Part shown: positions 35,441-45,939 of the stretch, piece by piece | How positions within the stretch are numbered: position 1 is the stretch's first letter | Layout of the letters: the number at the start of each line of letters is the position of its first letter | DNA from: Diphasiastrum complanatum | Lineage: Eukaryota > Streptophyta > Lycopodiopsida > Lycopodiales > Lycopodiaceae | Direction of reading: 5' to 3' | Assembly: GCA_029204225.1 (NCBI GenBank) | Contig: CM055098.1 | Location: 10,617,246 to 10,681,245, forward strand | Length of the DNA stretch: 64,000 nt | Translations under genes and position numbers: made by a program | Notes under the pieces: model-generated | Databases searched by the model: none | Told to the model about the DNA's origin: nothing | Seen by the model: the letters and a program-made list of their open reading frames with translations, nothing else

Positions 35441-36098
35441 TGTTGAAAATGTTGCAAAATAAGCCCAATAAATCCTAGAAATGATGGAGAAAGCACCTAA
35501 TTGCAATCCAATCACAATCATAAAGCTAGATTACAAGACAATGCACCAAATTCTAGCTTATTTGGCTTGAACTCCACAAATTGGCTCCAAAGTCATGCAA
35601 ATTTTTTCACATGTGTGAATGTATGGCCTGCTTAGACCTGAGTATAGAACCAGCGCCTTCTGATCCTTTAATAATTAAAGAAAAACAAATGACAATAACA
35701 ATCATCAAACAAATTGTAGAGCAAAACTAGTCATGAAGGAAGATTTCTAATTTACTCATAATTGGATGGAAAATCCATCACATATTTATACATAAGTGTC
35801 TCGGATATGAGCATTTCTACCTCTGAACCCTCCATGACCTAACCCTATGTCTAATTTAATAGGTCATAAGATCCACCCTTCCAAAAACAATGTAAAAACT
35901 GCTATTTTTGGCTCCTAGAAAATCTCTAACCTATCTATGTACATTTTGGCCTCATTACAAAGGTTCCATTACAAAGCTAGGTTAGAAATTAAACTTATGA
36001 AAAATATTCTATTCTTGTTGGCATGTGTGACATCCCACATCACGCCCATTTTACAATTTAAAAGTGGTAGAACCAAACTAGCTTATGTCAATTTAACA
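35441..36098 (-). repeat. LTR of a minus-strand copia fragment
   Basis: On the minus strand the purine-rich AGCTGTGAGGATGAG is followed at 36,098 by TGTTAAATTGACATAAGC, the start of a 3' LTR. The far end is set at a TGTTG word at 35,441 (35,422 is an alternative), giving TG...CA ends and about 658 bp. Confidence 0.5.
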
Positions 36099-36104
36099 CT
36101 CATC

Positions 36105-36614
36105 CTCACAGCTAGTTTGTAGATAACATAGTCTTGCTTATCAACCCAAGGGCTGATATTAACTTTACAAATGCAGGTCTTTGAAATGGTTTAGTGAGAA
36201 TATCAACAACACAATCACTACTTTGCACGTGCTCCAAAGATACCTCCTTAGATTGCAGCTTTTCTCTCACAAAATGATGACAGATCTCAATATGCTTTGA
36301 CCTTGCATGGAAGATTGGGTTTGTTGCAAGGTGTTAAGTTGAAATGTTGTCATTATAAATGATTGGAAAAACATTTAAACTCATGACCTTCAGCCCCATT
36401 AGTAGCCTTTTAATCCAAGAAGCTCCTTTGTTGTGAGAGCTTTATACTCGACCTTGGTAGAAGAGAGTGAGATGGTTTCTTGTTTCTTTAACAACCAAGA
36501 AACAACCCCTCCACCTATAAATGTTGCATAGGCACTTGTGAAATTTTGATTCCTCTTATTACTTGCAAAATCTGAGTCACCAAGGACATGCATTAGAGGA
36601 GTTTTTGATTCCAA
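36105..36614 (-). pseudogene. copia RNase H C-terminus (minus strand)
   Basis: Minus-strand reading, with frame changes, gives GDSDFASNKRNQNFTSAYAT, SWLLKKQETISLSS, EYKALTTKE, then NPIFHARSKHIEICHHFVRE and VDILTKPFQ. These are the ordered RNase H landmarks at the end of a copia polyprotein, followed by the LTR at 36,098. Everything upstream of RNase H is missing, so it is a 5'-truncated copy lying inside copia-B. Confidence 0.75.
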
Positions 36615-37321
36615 AAGGGCGGTATAAGAAATTGTGTCTTAGTAAGAGAATGTTAGAGAGAGAATGATAAAATGATTGGAATTTTTTCTCGTTTTCTTAG
36701 TTTTCGGTGCTGCCTGCCATCTAAGTTGTCTGGCTAGCTCATTTTTTGAAGTATATTAACAGTGCGCATGAAACAAAGCATGCTGCCAAGAAACAAAGCA
36801 CACGCCACAAGCGGGAGAAAATTCTCTCCGAAATTTCATGTGTAAGGAGTACACAACTCCTAAAGCCCATGATCAATATTTGTAGTTCGAAGTTTTACAT
36901 AAATAGAACCTCTAGTCTTTTAGAATTCTCCAGTCATGTTGTCACAATAATTTGCATGTCAGCTTGTCGAATACTTGTGAGACTTTGACGAGCTTTGTGA
37001 GGAAGTTTTAGCAATGTGGGCTCCTTTTGCGGCTTTTTATTGATGTTACATGTCTTGTTCTTGTAGGTGCTGATTTTTTTTCGCAGAGTTCAGGTTTATT
37101 GTTATTCTACTCTCCCTTAGATTAATAGATAATATTGATGTAGATAATGTACTGATGTTTCTAGCTTCTTGGTTGAGTAAGATGTTCTCTCTGATATTAA
37201 TTTATAAAAGTGATAAATTTATCTTTTTACTTTGCTGGATTGTGATATGGGATTTAGGCAATAGAGAGTACTCTAAATTTTCAAACAAAAACAAGCCCAC
37301 ATTTTACTTTTTCTTGGTACT
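36615..37321. other. foreign DNA inside copia-B, no gene
   Basis: No coding motif. It could include an LTR fragment (TGTTAGAGAGAGAATG at about 36,649), but no partner is present. Confidence 0.35.
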
Positions 37322-37613
37322 AATATGTACAAACAATTATTGAGGTGAGATATTCCTATCACGTGATGAAGAACATTTTTGGTAAGAGCACTTGTCTATT
37401 CTCGCGTGTTTCCAATATGTACAAACAATTGCTGAGGTGAGATATCGCTATCACGCGAGGACCTGCAGTTTTGGTAAGAGAACTTTTCTATCCTCGTGTG
37501 GTTTCGATATGTACGGATATTTGTAAGGTGAGATATCGCTATCACATGAGGATCTGTATTTTTGGTAGGAGAACTTGTCTATTCTCGCGTGATTCTGATA
37601 TGTACGGATATTT
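37322..37613. repeat. 91-92 bp tandem repeat, three copies
   Basis: The unit contains AGGTGAGATATCGCTATCAC, a GAGGA word, TTTTGGTAAGAG, TCTATTCTCGCGTG and ATATGTACGGATATTTG. Anchor positions are 37,344, 37,436 and 37,527. The copies differ by scattered substitutions. There are no unique spacers, so it is not a CRISPR array. Confidence 0.9.
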
Positions 37614-37839
37614 GATGACGTGGTACAAGTTCTATTTGACTTTGTTGCAAATGTCTATATCAGATTAACCACTCCTTTGTGTAGGATTAAGGGTTTGGAA
37701 GACAAGGCTTAACCTTGTAGAGATTCAAATCCTCTTCCCTTAAACTATTAAAATAAGTGAGAACTTGAAGTTGAGTCTGAATTTTGCTTTTATGTTTTTC
37801 TCAAATTTGAATATGTTGAAAAGGGTAAGCAAGTAGTTT

Positions 37840-38760
37840 TTGGAAATTATGTTGCTTTCCTAACCTCTTTTGATGAACCTACAAGTGTAGATGAAGCAAG
37901 GAAAGAAGAGGAGTGGATCCAAGCAATGGATCTTGAGTATCAAGCTCTTATGAAGAGTGAAACGTCAATTGGTGGATCTTCTTGTATAGATGGAGCTATG
38001 CAAGTGGATGGATGTTATCTTGCTGTAAAAGAAAGTAATGGATCTGGAAAACAAAGCTTGTCAAATGACTTTGATGGTCAAGTTGAAGATCAAGAGGTTG
38101 ATCTCAAAGGGCTTCAAATAGTCAAAAGGGAAGTTGGCAATTTGGAGCTAGTCAATACCATCAAAGGAGAGTCAAATGGCAAAGATGTTATGGATCTGTT
38201 TTTGCAGCTTATTGAAGACTCAAGTAAGGTCAAAGGAGTAGCAAGTAAGTGTTGTTCAAGTTTACTTGTTTGTATCTCATGTTTGAGCATTTTCATGTGG
38301 ATGTGTGCAAATTGTCAAGATATGGTAAAACTAGTTATATATCATTTTGATGTTGGATTTGTACTAGCATTCTTGGCTGGTTTTGCTGATGGAAATGAAG
38401 CTATTGGAGGTTCATTATGTCACTCATTCATGGCCAAGTCATCAAGTGATGATGGCATCTTATTTGGAGATGAAGGCTCATTCATGGAGTGTCATGGTGG
38501 ATTCATGGCAACAAAGGACAAAGAGGGAGGAAACATGCAAACAAAGGTTGATCACTCACATTTATTGTTTGTTTGCTGTATTTTTCTAGAGAGTTCAAAG
38601 TTGATAGCATGGGGGAATCATTTCATTTACATTCTACGTGATTCTTCATTGCTCATTGAAGTGGTTTGTATCATTTTGTGAGGGAGCAAGTCATTGCAAA
38701 GGAGGTGGAGCTTCAACATGTGTCCTCAAGGGAATGTATAGCTGATATCTTGGGCCAAAG
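37840..38760 (+). pseudogene. copia-B distal pol pieces fused around an unknown insert
   Basis: A 251-codon frame begins inside the copia RT leader (DEPTSVDEARKEEEWIQAM, then DLEYQALMKSE, 37,855-37,965). It runs through about 690 bases of unrelated sequence that contains a hydrophobic stretch (CCSSLLVCISCLSIFMWM). It ends near the copia RNase H tail (IEVVCIIL-stop-REQVIAKEVELQHVSSRECI, 38,650-38,745). The whole RT and most of RNase H are missing between the two pieces. The open frame is a chimera and unlikely to be a real protein. Confidence 0.6.
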
Positions 38761-39029
38761 CATTGCATCATAGAAAAATATACATTGATATATCAAATTC
38801 CGCTCCATTTTATGAATTTGGGAGCACAAAATACATGTATTAATGTCCAACCTGGGCTTTCATTTATTGAATGAAAGAGTCTATACACAGATTTTTACTA
38901 AACTTTATTTGAAGCTATTGTTCTCCCACAATGGTGATTGTTGTAGGTAGATCTTTTCAGCTCCTGTCTTTTTCGCATATGTGACATGACAAATATTAGT
39001 GAATGTGCAATTATAAATGATGTCAATTT

Positions 39030-40300
39030 CGATTATTTTGTTCTATTTTGAAATGGCAATAAACATAAAGTACTTACGAGTCTTCCATTGATGATAAATT
39101 TGAAATATGTTGGTAGATTGGTTTGTAATAGCATGAGCTCTATTATGATAAAATCAAGCTTCCAATGCTCTTCCACCTCAACCATAGTCAAATATTTCTC
39201 ATTGTAGATAATGCTTATTTTCATTCGGTTTGTGTGACCATTTAGTTCAAAGTCTTGATCCAGTGGTAGCCATGTACCTTCAATTTTCTTGTATCTCTAA
39301 TAGCTAAATGTGAGACTGAGCATTTGCTTTTCGATATGATAATGAAATATCATTGAAGACTTTTTAATCTTGCATTCTATGTCATTATTTGTTTTACTAT
39401 CCCAGCCTTGATCCATGAGATCTGACAAAGTCTCATCTGATAAATTCTTGCAAACAAATAAAGTTGGTGTCCTACGAACACTAGCACTCGAGAAAAAATC
39501 AACAAATATATGTAATGAGATAAACCAACTTAGGTGAACAATTTTCGAACCAGTGCTTATCTTCATAGCATTTCTAATATCAATGAGTAGCTTGCATCTC
39601 AAGGATTCAGAAACAATATTGTCAGGAGTAGGCCACTCATCACTTTGAAAACTAGGCAATGGAATTGCTTCGAGCTTGTCAAAACCTCCATTTGTTTGAG
39701 GCGTATATAAAGGTTCATAGAAATAGATACCACAATCTGCGAGTTCCTTTGGACTTCTTCCTCTGTATTGCAGCTTTCCAACATCCTAGTGAATCACGTC
39801 CAATATTTCTGCAAGTGATTGTGCTGGCTCCCATTCACTTATGCATGATGGATATAAATTTGAAAAAAAAAACAATGTTGAAGCATTTAAATCATAATAT
39901 GAAGAGCATCAATAAAGAAAATCACCTATGATTGTTGTAGAGTGCATATGTTTTGATATAATATTTGCTTTCCAATAAGATTTGTATGTCATTTTTGCTC
40001 CTTTTTTTTTTTTTTTTTTTTAATAAAATTGCCCTTTGATGATAAATGCAGCAACACCCATGAATTTTTCGTATATTTTGTTGGATTCTAGGTATTAGCT
40101 TCATCTTTCTCATTGTAAAAAATCATAGACTCAACTGTAGGTCTGGGTCTCCTTGCCATTGCTATTTTCAAAGCCTGGGCACCAAAAATCTCTTTGATAT
40201 GATACTTAATTTCAATTTTTTGTATCATATTTAATCTAATGTTAATGCCACCATAGTCACAGTAACTATGTATACCATATTTTAAGTAATTGTACATACT
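39030..40300 (-). pseudogene. remnant of a probable cellular gene (faintly GMI1/SMCHD1-like)
   Basis: Minus-strand pieces in coding order: YGGINIRLNMIQKIEIKYHI with IFGAQALKIA (40,260-40,120); SEWEPAQSLAEILDVIH, a stop, then GKLQYRGRSPKELADCGIYF and TPQTNGGFDKLEAIPLPSF (39,845-39,645); ESLRCKLLIDIRNAMKIS (to about 39,560); and, past an exon-like break, a hydrophobic stretch near 39,510, EGTWLPLDQDFELNGHTNRM and LPTYFKFIINGRLVSTL (39,280-39,070). Composition and length suggest exons of one protein. From memory the phrases recall plant GMI1-type SMC-hinge/ATPase proteins, but I cannot verify this. Two stops and missing flanks mark it as broken or as a transduced fragment. It sits between copia-B and the left LTR of copia-C. 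Confidence 0.4.
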
Positions 40301-40880
40301 ATATTTCTATAATTGTAACTAGTATGGTTAGCAAATTTCATTATACTAACCATTATAGTTAAGTAAATTTAATTTGAGATATTGACATCGGGCAGATAGC
40401 ACGTGTCGGACAGGAAGAAGAAACGAATGGGATAGGTCCATGCTGCCCAGACACAAATTTCAAAGTTTTTTATATCGTATTTTTATTTCTCAGTTAATTT
40501 GAACTACGTTGTGTAGATTTCAAATTTGTGCATTTTGATTGGGCCTGGTGACGGTCGAAACTACAGAAAAAAAAATAAAAGTACCTTTACAAAGAGTCTT
40601 TTTTTATTTTGAAACTCCTCTAATGGTTATCGACTTGCACTTTTTGGTTTTTGACCATGAACTCTCCTTCGTCCATGTCGAGTTCGGGAGATAGAGATGA
40701 TACTACGATGGCATTCGCATGTTGATCTGATTGTTTGTTGGCATTCTTTGCTGGATCTCATTATTACTACATTTGCAATACTTATAGAAAGTATGGAAAA
40801 GTTAGGAGATCGAGTTTGGAGACATTCAAATTTGAATGCTAGATGCATTGAATCTAATCATATTGTTGATAGGATTTTTT
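40301..40880. other. no identifiable gene
   Basis: AT-rich spacer up to the left LTR of copia-C. A minus-strand 73-codon frame (40,627-40,848) shows no motif. Confidence 0.45.
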
Positions 40881-41829
40881 TGTTGGAAATCTACAAGATC
40901 ATAGAGCTGAGCTCTGATACCATGTAGGAAAATCAAAGAAATCGAGATGATATCAGATTAGTAGAGCTCTGATAGAAACAAATGCTCAGATACCATGTCG
41001 GAAATCAATGGAAACGTGGTGTGCAGAAGTGGTGAGCAGATGGAGATAGATCGGAAGTGCGGTAGTTACCAGCAATGCAAGTTCAAGATGGATCGAATAA
41101 CTACAATGTGAAATAGAACAAAATAGTAGTGTAGATACAAAAATGCACTCTGATAATAATCAAAACTGAAAACAAGATCTTGAAGCTGGCGCAACTTAGT
41201 GGGCGCTAATAAGTCATCAGCTGAGTTTGTTGACGATGATTCAAAACTTGAAAATTGAACTTGACTATTTACAACATAATGCCTGCAGGATGATAACCTG
41301 CTCAGAATGCTGACTCGAGTAGATCTTCCTTGATGATTGGAAGTCAGATGATCAGTACATTGAAAGCTTACATTGACCTACTTAATAAACTACATTTGTC
41401 CTACAGTAGGTAGCTGTCATTTTTGCCAAAGAGTTGTGTATAGAAGTAGGCAGACTGTCAACGTCGCAACGTAGGCAGACTCAAGCCTTTTTCGACCCAA
41501 TGTCAATTTTACAAAGGGTTAATTTTTTACAAAGGGTTGAAATTCATAAACTGGGTCAGATTTGTTAGACCCAATCCAATCCGATCCAGGGTCGAAGATG
41601 TCCGGATATTTTCTGCCTTGATCCGATCCGATCCGGGGTCAAAAAATCCTTCATTGATGGGATTGACATTGAGTCGAAAAAGGCTTGGGTCGAAAAAATT
41701 TGATCCTGAATTTTTTTGAGCCTTCTTCCTTTCTTTTTATTTTTTCTAGTTTTCAAGAATAGATATAAACAGGATTTTTCAGGATGATCATTACCTAATG
41801 GAATTGGGCTTGGACATAGAATTCCAACA
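40881..41829 (-). repeat. copia-C left LTR (3' LTR of the element)
   Basis: In plus orientation it starts TGTTGGAAATCTACAAG and ends TAGAATTCCAACA, so the termini are inverted (TGTTGGAA/TTCCAACA). It is followed by CTCCTCCCTT, the complement of a polypurine tract. About 350 bases match the right LTR beginning at 53,860. Confidence 0.85.
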
Positions 41830-41839
41830 CTCCTCCCTT

Positions 41840-43886
41840 AATGTGGATTCTGAAAATTTTCAATCTTCAGATTTAACAAATTGTTGAATTTGAGATGGTG
41901 ATCCTTCGTGAAGTAATCTGCTGTCTGTAACTCTGTCTTGTAGTAAACCAAAAAAATTAACTTGTGCTTTGGTTATCACAATAGATGAACGTCGGATGTG
42001 ACTGAATAAAATCGATATCTACAAGCAGGTTCCTCACTCAAATTGCCTCCTTGTAAAATCCGATTCTATGGAGGATGATACTACTGAGGTTTGTTTTTGG
42101 TTGTGAGAGATTGGGCCTTGATTGTATGGAGATATAGATCCAAAAGTCGATATTCTGGTGTTGAAGACTTTTGTCCACTCTGTATCTGTGTAGCCTTTGA
42201 GAATATTGACTGATGGGTTGATTTTCGGTTGACTGATGAAAATCAATCTGCTGGGTCGAATTCGAAAAAGTGCTAACATGCATTTCAGATCCTTCATCAA
42301 AATCAAGTTGTTATTGAGTAATAATGTATCATCTACAATGTAAAGAGTAGTGATAATGGAAGGATCTAATACATACTTGAAGTAAATATTCGAGTCTGCC
42401 AAGTTTGGATAGAAATCATTCTCATTTGGAACTACAAGTGTGGTGTCCTCTTCTGCCTTGCACTGGTCAGCATCAATGGATGACTCTACCTTTGAAATAG
42501 TGTTGAGTTCTTGCACAAAGTAGTAGGTCAGATCATCCATGAATAGGGATGGAGGTTGTCTGGATTGATTCGATCTTCTGTGTAAAAATTCGATCCTTTG
42601 ATGCTGTTCGATTCATTGAGTTTCTGACTCATTTTCTGAGTCCATATTAAATTTTGGAATTTTGGCCCTTGGGTCAAATTTTTTAGTAGCTTTTCCCTTG
42701 AGATCAAAAAATTGATCTTTCAAGAAAGTGACATCTCTGCTCGTGAAGGTCTTCTGATAGTCCAAATTGAAGAGCTTGTATGTCTGGTGGTCTGAGGAAT
42801 AGCCAATAAAGATCGATCTTGATCCTTGGGTCGGATTTTGAATTTTTTGACATTGGATCGGATTTTGACCGTTCTATCCTTGGGTCAGATTTTTCTAAAA
42901 ATCAGCAGTGATCTGACTGAAAGCAAAACATCTAAACACTCTGATATGGTTGAGTGATGGCTTCGATCCTGTCCACACCTCATAAAGTGTCTTGCCATCC
43001 AGGGCCTCTGAAATGGATCGATTTTGAAGGTAGGCTGCTGTAGTAACAGCTTATGTCCAGAACTTCTTTGAAAGAGATGCATGGGCCAGCATGCTCCTTG
43101 CAATGAGTGACTGAGTCTTCCATTTAGCTGCACCATTGGACTGAGGTGAGCTTGTTGTAAAATATTGTTGTATTCCGGTTGCCTTATAGAAGTCTTTGAA
43201 TTTGTTGGAGATAAATACTCCCCCTACATCAGACCGTAGAGCTTTGATTCTTCTTTGGGTCAATTTTTCTGATGATGCCTTGAACTGCATGAAGAAATTA
43301 AGAGTATCGAATTTGTTCTTCAGGAAATATGTTGCAGTCCTCCGAGAGAAGTCATCAGTAATAGTCATCAAATAGACAGCTCCCCGTGTGGAAATAGTCT
43401 GCATAGGACCACAAATGTCCATGTGTACAAGATCTAGCAAATTTCTAGAAGTACATTCTGAATCTGAAATGATTGAACTTCTAACATGCTTGCTGGAAAT
43501 ATAGCTCTTATATGGAGTATTGAATTTGCTAATGAAAGGTAGATCTTGTACTAAGTTCCGTCTTGACATTTGTAAACGGCCTAATCTGTGATGCCACAAC
43601 ATATCATTTGAATCACAGGTAGTAGGAAAAAGAGTTTGACTACTTGTAGAATAGGACTGATTGAGTTTGTACAAATTGCCACACCTTCTACTGAAAGCAA
43701 AAACTTTCCTAGATTCATCAAGAATAGTGCAGCCTTGTTTGTAGTGGGTAGGCATCCAAGATCTAATCAATCTAGCATCGAAGAGACGAAGTTAGTTGTC
43801 ACGCGTAGATTCGTTCCCATGAGAGTGATAGTATAGTTCAGATTTCAGCATGAATGGAAGATCCAAATCTAACTCCAACATCCATT
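41840..43886 (-). pseudogene. copia-C integrase, RT and RNase H remnants
   Basis: Integrase lies at 43,770-43,051: WHHRLGRLQMS, HMDICGPM (first Asp) and LRSDVGGVFIS (second Asp). The glutamate position reads NGAAKWKTQSL instead of NGxAERKNR, so the catalytic Glu is Lys. RT is reduced to a YIVDDTLLL-like block near 42,330. RNase H keeps GYTDTEWTKVFNTRISTFGS (near 42,205-42,145) and little else. Most of RT is missing between 43,050 and 42,540. Non-functional. Confidence 0.75.
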
Positions 43887-43891
43887 AACCC

Positions 43892-44449
43892 TAAGCATTA
43901 ACACTACATCCACTAACACTAGATCCACAACAAGATAGCTTACTCTCTTTCTCTCTCCCTTTCTCCCTCATAAAAAGTATAATAACATGCAATCCCAATA
44001 ACAATCAGATCCAACAATTCGCAAATCCAAATAAAGCATGAGAGATGGAGGAAAAGTGATAGAGAGCAAGGACATTCATCAATCCATTTCACAAGAGAAC
44101 CAATCTGCTTTATTGAAATGAGAAAATGAACATGAGGAGAAACTCGAATTGGTCCCTTTTTATAGTAGAGAGGACTCTGGCCTTTGAATCCTATTGGTCC
44201 ATTTCTATATCCCTAATTATTCAAATTTAAAAAAGAGTGGGAACCATCCAAATTGGAGGGAAAATCAACTTTATTCACTTGACATTTACGCCCTGCGACA
44301 TTAAAAGTCCCGCAAAAAGGCCTATAAGTCCTTTTATTGACTTTCTAATTAATCAAATCTCTATGTGATCATCGAGTTGGACTTACACACGCAGGGTGCC
44401 ATATCCCTCTCACTTATTAACTAGGGTTAGGGTTGCCTTGGGATCCGCT
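43892..44449 (-). repeat. element D left LTR
   Basis: Runs from TAAGCATTAACACTAC to TTGGGATCCGCT. It matches the right LTR over almost its whole length. The last base is T where the right copy has A. Confidence 0.7.
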
Positions 44450-44459
44450 AGCAATGACA

Positions 44460-45110
44460 TTGTTGAAGCTAATGACAAGGTCACAAAATTTCTTTTTTTT
44501 TACATTTTCAAAAATTTGTAACTTCCTCAATACTTAATGAAATAAGAAAATAATTATATGTCTAGAAAACTCTTTCAATGCTCTACAAGTATAGGTATTC
44601 AAATGGAATTATAGAGAACAGAAGGTAGGGCGAAAAATGAATCAAACAGGGCAAAAAAAAATATAAAAATCTGGAAGTTTCTGGTTTTTGACAAGTTTAT
44701 AAAATTTTGTGGCCAACTTCAAAAATCTGTAACTTGCTCAATACTGAACGGAATCCAAAAAAAATTAAATAGAAAGAAAGCCCTTTTAATGCTCTACAAT
44801 CCTACTTATTCAAAATGAATTGCAAACAATAAAATAATAGGGCAGAATCTGAATAAAAGAGAAGCAAAAAATTAAAAACAGAATTTCTGGTTTTTGATAG
44901 GTTTACAAAATTTTGTTGCCAATTTCAAAAATTTGTAAGTTGCTCGATACTGAATGAAATTAAAAATAAATTGGATGGGGAAAAAAGCCCTTTCAATGCT
45001 CTACAATCCTACTTATCTAGATTGAATTATAGGGAACAGAAAATAGGGCGACAATTGAATAAAAAAGAAGCAAAAAAAGAAAAAAAAACAGAAAATACAG
45101 TCACCACCCA
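44460..45110. repeat. about 207-bp tandem repeat, three copies, interior of element D
   Basis: Each unit carries CAAAAATTTGTAACTTGCTC, a CTTTCAATGCTCTACAA word, TAGGGCGA or TAGGGCAG, an A-rich block, and TTTCTGGTTTTTGA. Anchors are at 44,509, 44,721 and 44,927, so periods are 212 and 206. The copies are diverged, so the amplification is old. Confidence 0.85.
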
Positions 45111-45202
45111 TTTTTTGAACGTTTTTGGACATAACTCACAAATCACATCCATAATACAAAGCTAACCCTAGCATGCCAAGACCAAGATGCCTAAATGCAA
45201 GC

Positions 45203-45226
45203 TAACCATTAACACTACGATCCACA
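45203..45226 (-). repeat. element D right LTR, first 24 bp (left of copia-E)
   Basis: TAACCATTAACACTACGATCC then ACA, matching the start of the left LTR. It is cut here by copia-E and resumes at 51,986. Confidence 0.65.
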
Positions 45227-45926
45227 TATTGAAATTTCACAATTCTAGCTTGACCATTTTTGGTCACATGCATTGTACTTGGCAAGATGGCCATGTAAAT
45301 AGATGCCACACGTGCCAAATCACATAGGATGCTTTCCAATAAGTTCATTCCTCATATTACATTGTGATAGCATCTTTGAAATGAGGCAAAAATGTGTTTG
45401 GATAGGCTAGAGAAATTCTAGGATCTAAAAATAGCATGTTTTTCATTGTTTTTGGATCTCGATATCTTGACCCCAAGTTAGGGTGGATCCAATGACCTAT
45501 TAGGTTAGATATTAGGGTTAGGGTATGAAAAGTTCAGAGGTGCCCTAATATGTTCAGATTCGAGCTTGAAATGTATAAATACATGATGGGATCTCCATGA
45601 AATTATCAAGAAAAATCGAGTTTTTCCACTACTATCATCATTGTCTTTTGATGGCGAGTTCTAGCTATTGGATGCGAGTGTTTTTATGCATTAATTGCTT
45701 GGATTGAAAGGTGCTGAACTTGTTTACAGGTCTGAGAAGCTTGTTGTACTTTACTTTGGTTCATTTGATCAAATCTGTGCGCCTAATGTGGAGTTAAATG
45801 CCAAATTTGCTAGTTTTGGTAACTAATCTTGATTCTAGTTCATAGTTTGGATGTAGATCTTTTATTTATGCATTCTCCATCACTTTTTGAATTGATTGGG
45901 ATTGAGTTTGCTGTAAAATTTTGTCA
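45227..45926 (+). repeat. copia-E 5' LTR
   Basis: 700 bp. It begins TATTGAAATTTCACAATTC and ends CTGTAAAATTTTGTCA. A TATA-like TGTATAAATACATG lies near 45,571-45,584. It also contains TTAGGGTTAGGG. Confidence 0.92.
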
Positions 45927-45939
45927 TGGTATCAAAGCC
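45927..45939 (+). promoter_or_regulatory. copia-E primer-binding site (tRNA-Met type)
   Basis: TGGTATCAAAGCC follows the 5' LTR with no gap. It differs at one position from TGGTATCAGAGCC, the complement of the 3' end of plant initiator tRNA-Met used by most copia elements to start minus-strand DNA. Confidence 0.85.

Larger units (their letters stand above)
32818..38760 (+). mobile_element. copia-B: Ty1/copia retrotransposon, interrupted
   Basis: A GGTATAAGTGC near 32,819 resembles a worn primer site for tRNA-Met. Gag starts at 32,951, and protease and integrase run on to about 35,280. The pol linker and RT start (DEPTSVDEARKEEEWIQAM) then reappear only at 37,855, and the RNase H tail at 38,655. 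The 2.5 kb between 35,290 and 37,840 is foreign, and the RT core is missing. No LTR pair can be assigned. Confidence 0.65.

Noticed and set aside
37322-37613. Possible CRISPR-like array
   Set aside because: Units are 91-92 bp, fully repeated without unique spacers, in a plant retrotransposon zone. It is an ordinary tandem repeat.
37690-37745. tRNA-like stretch ending GAGATTCAAATCCTC
   Set aside because: Only a T-arm-like word is present. I could not form an acceptor stem, D-arm and anticodon arm at the right spacing.
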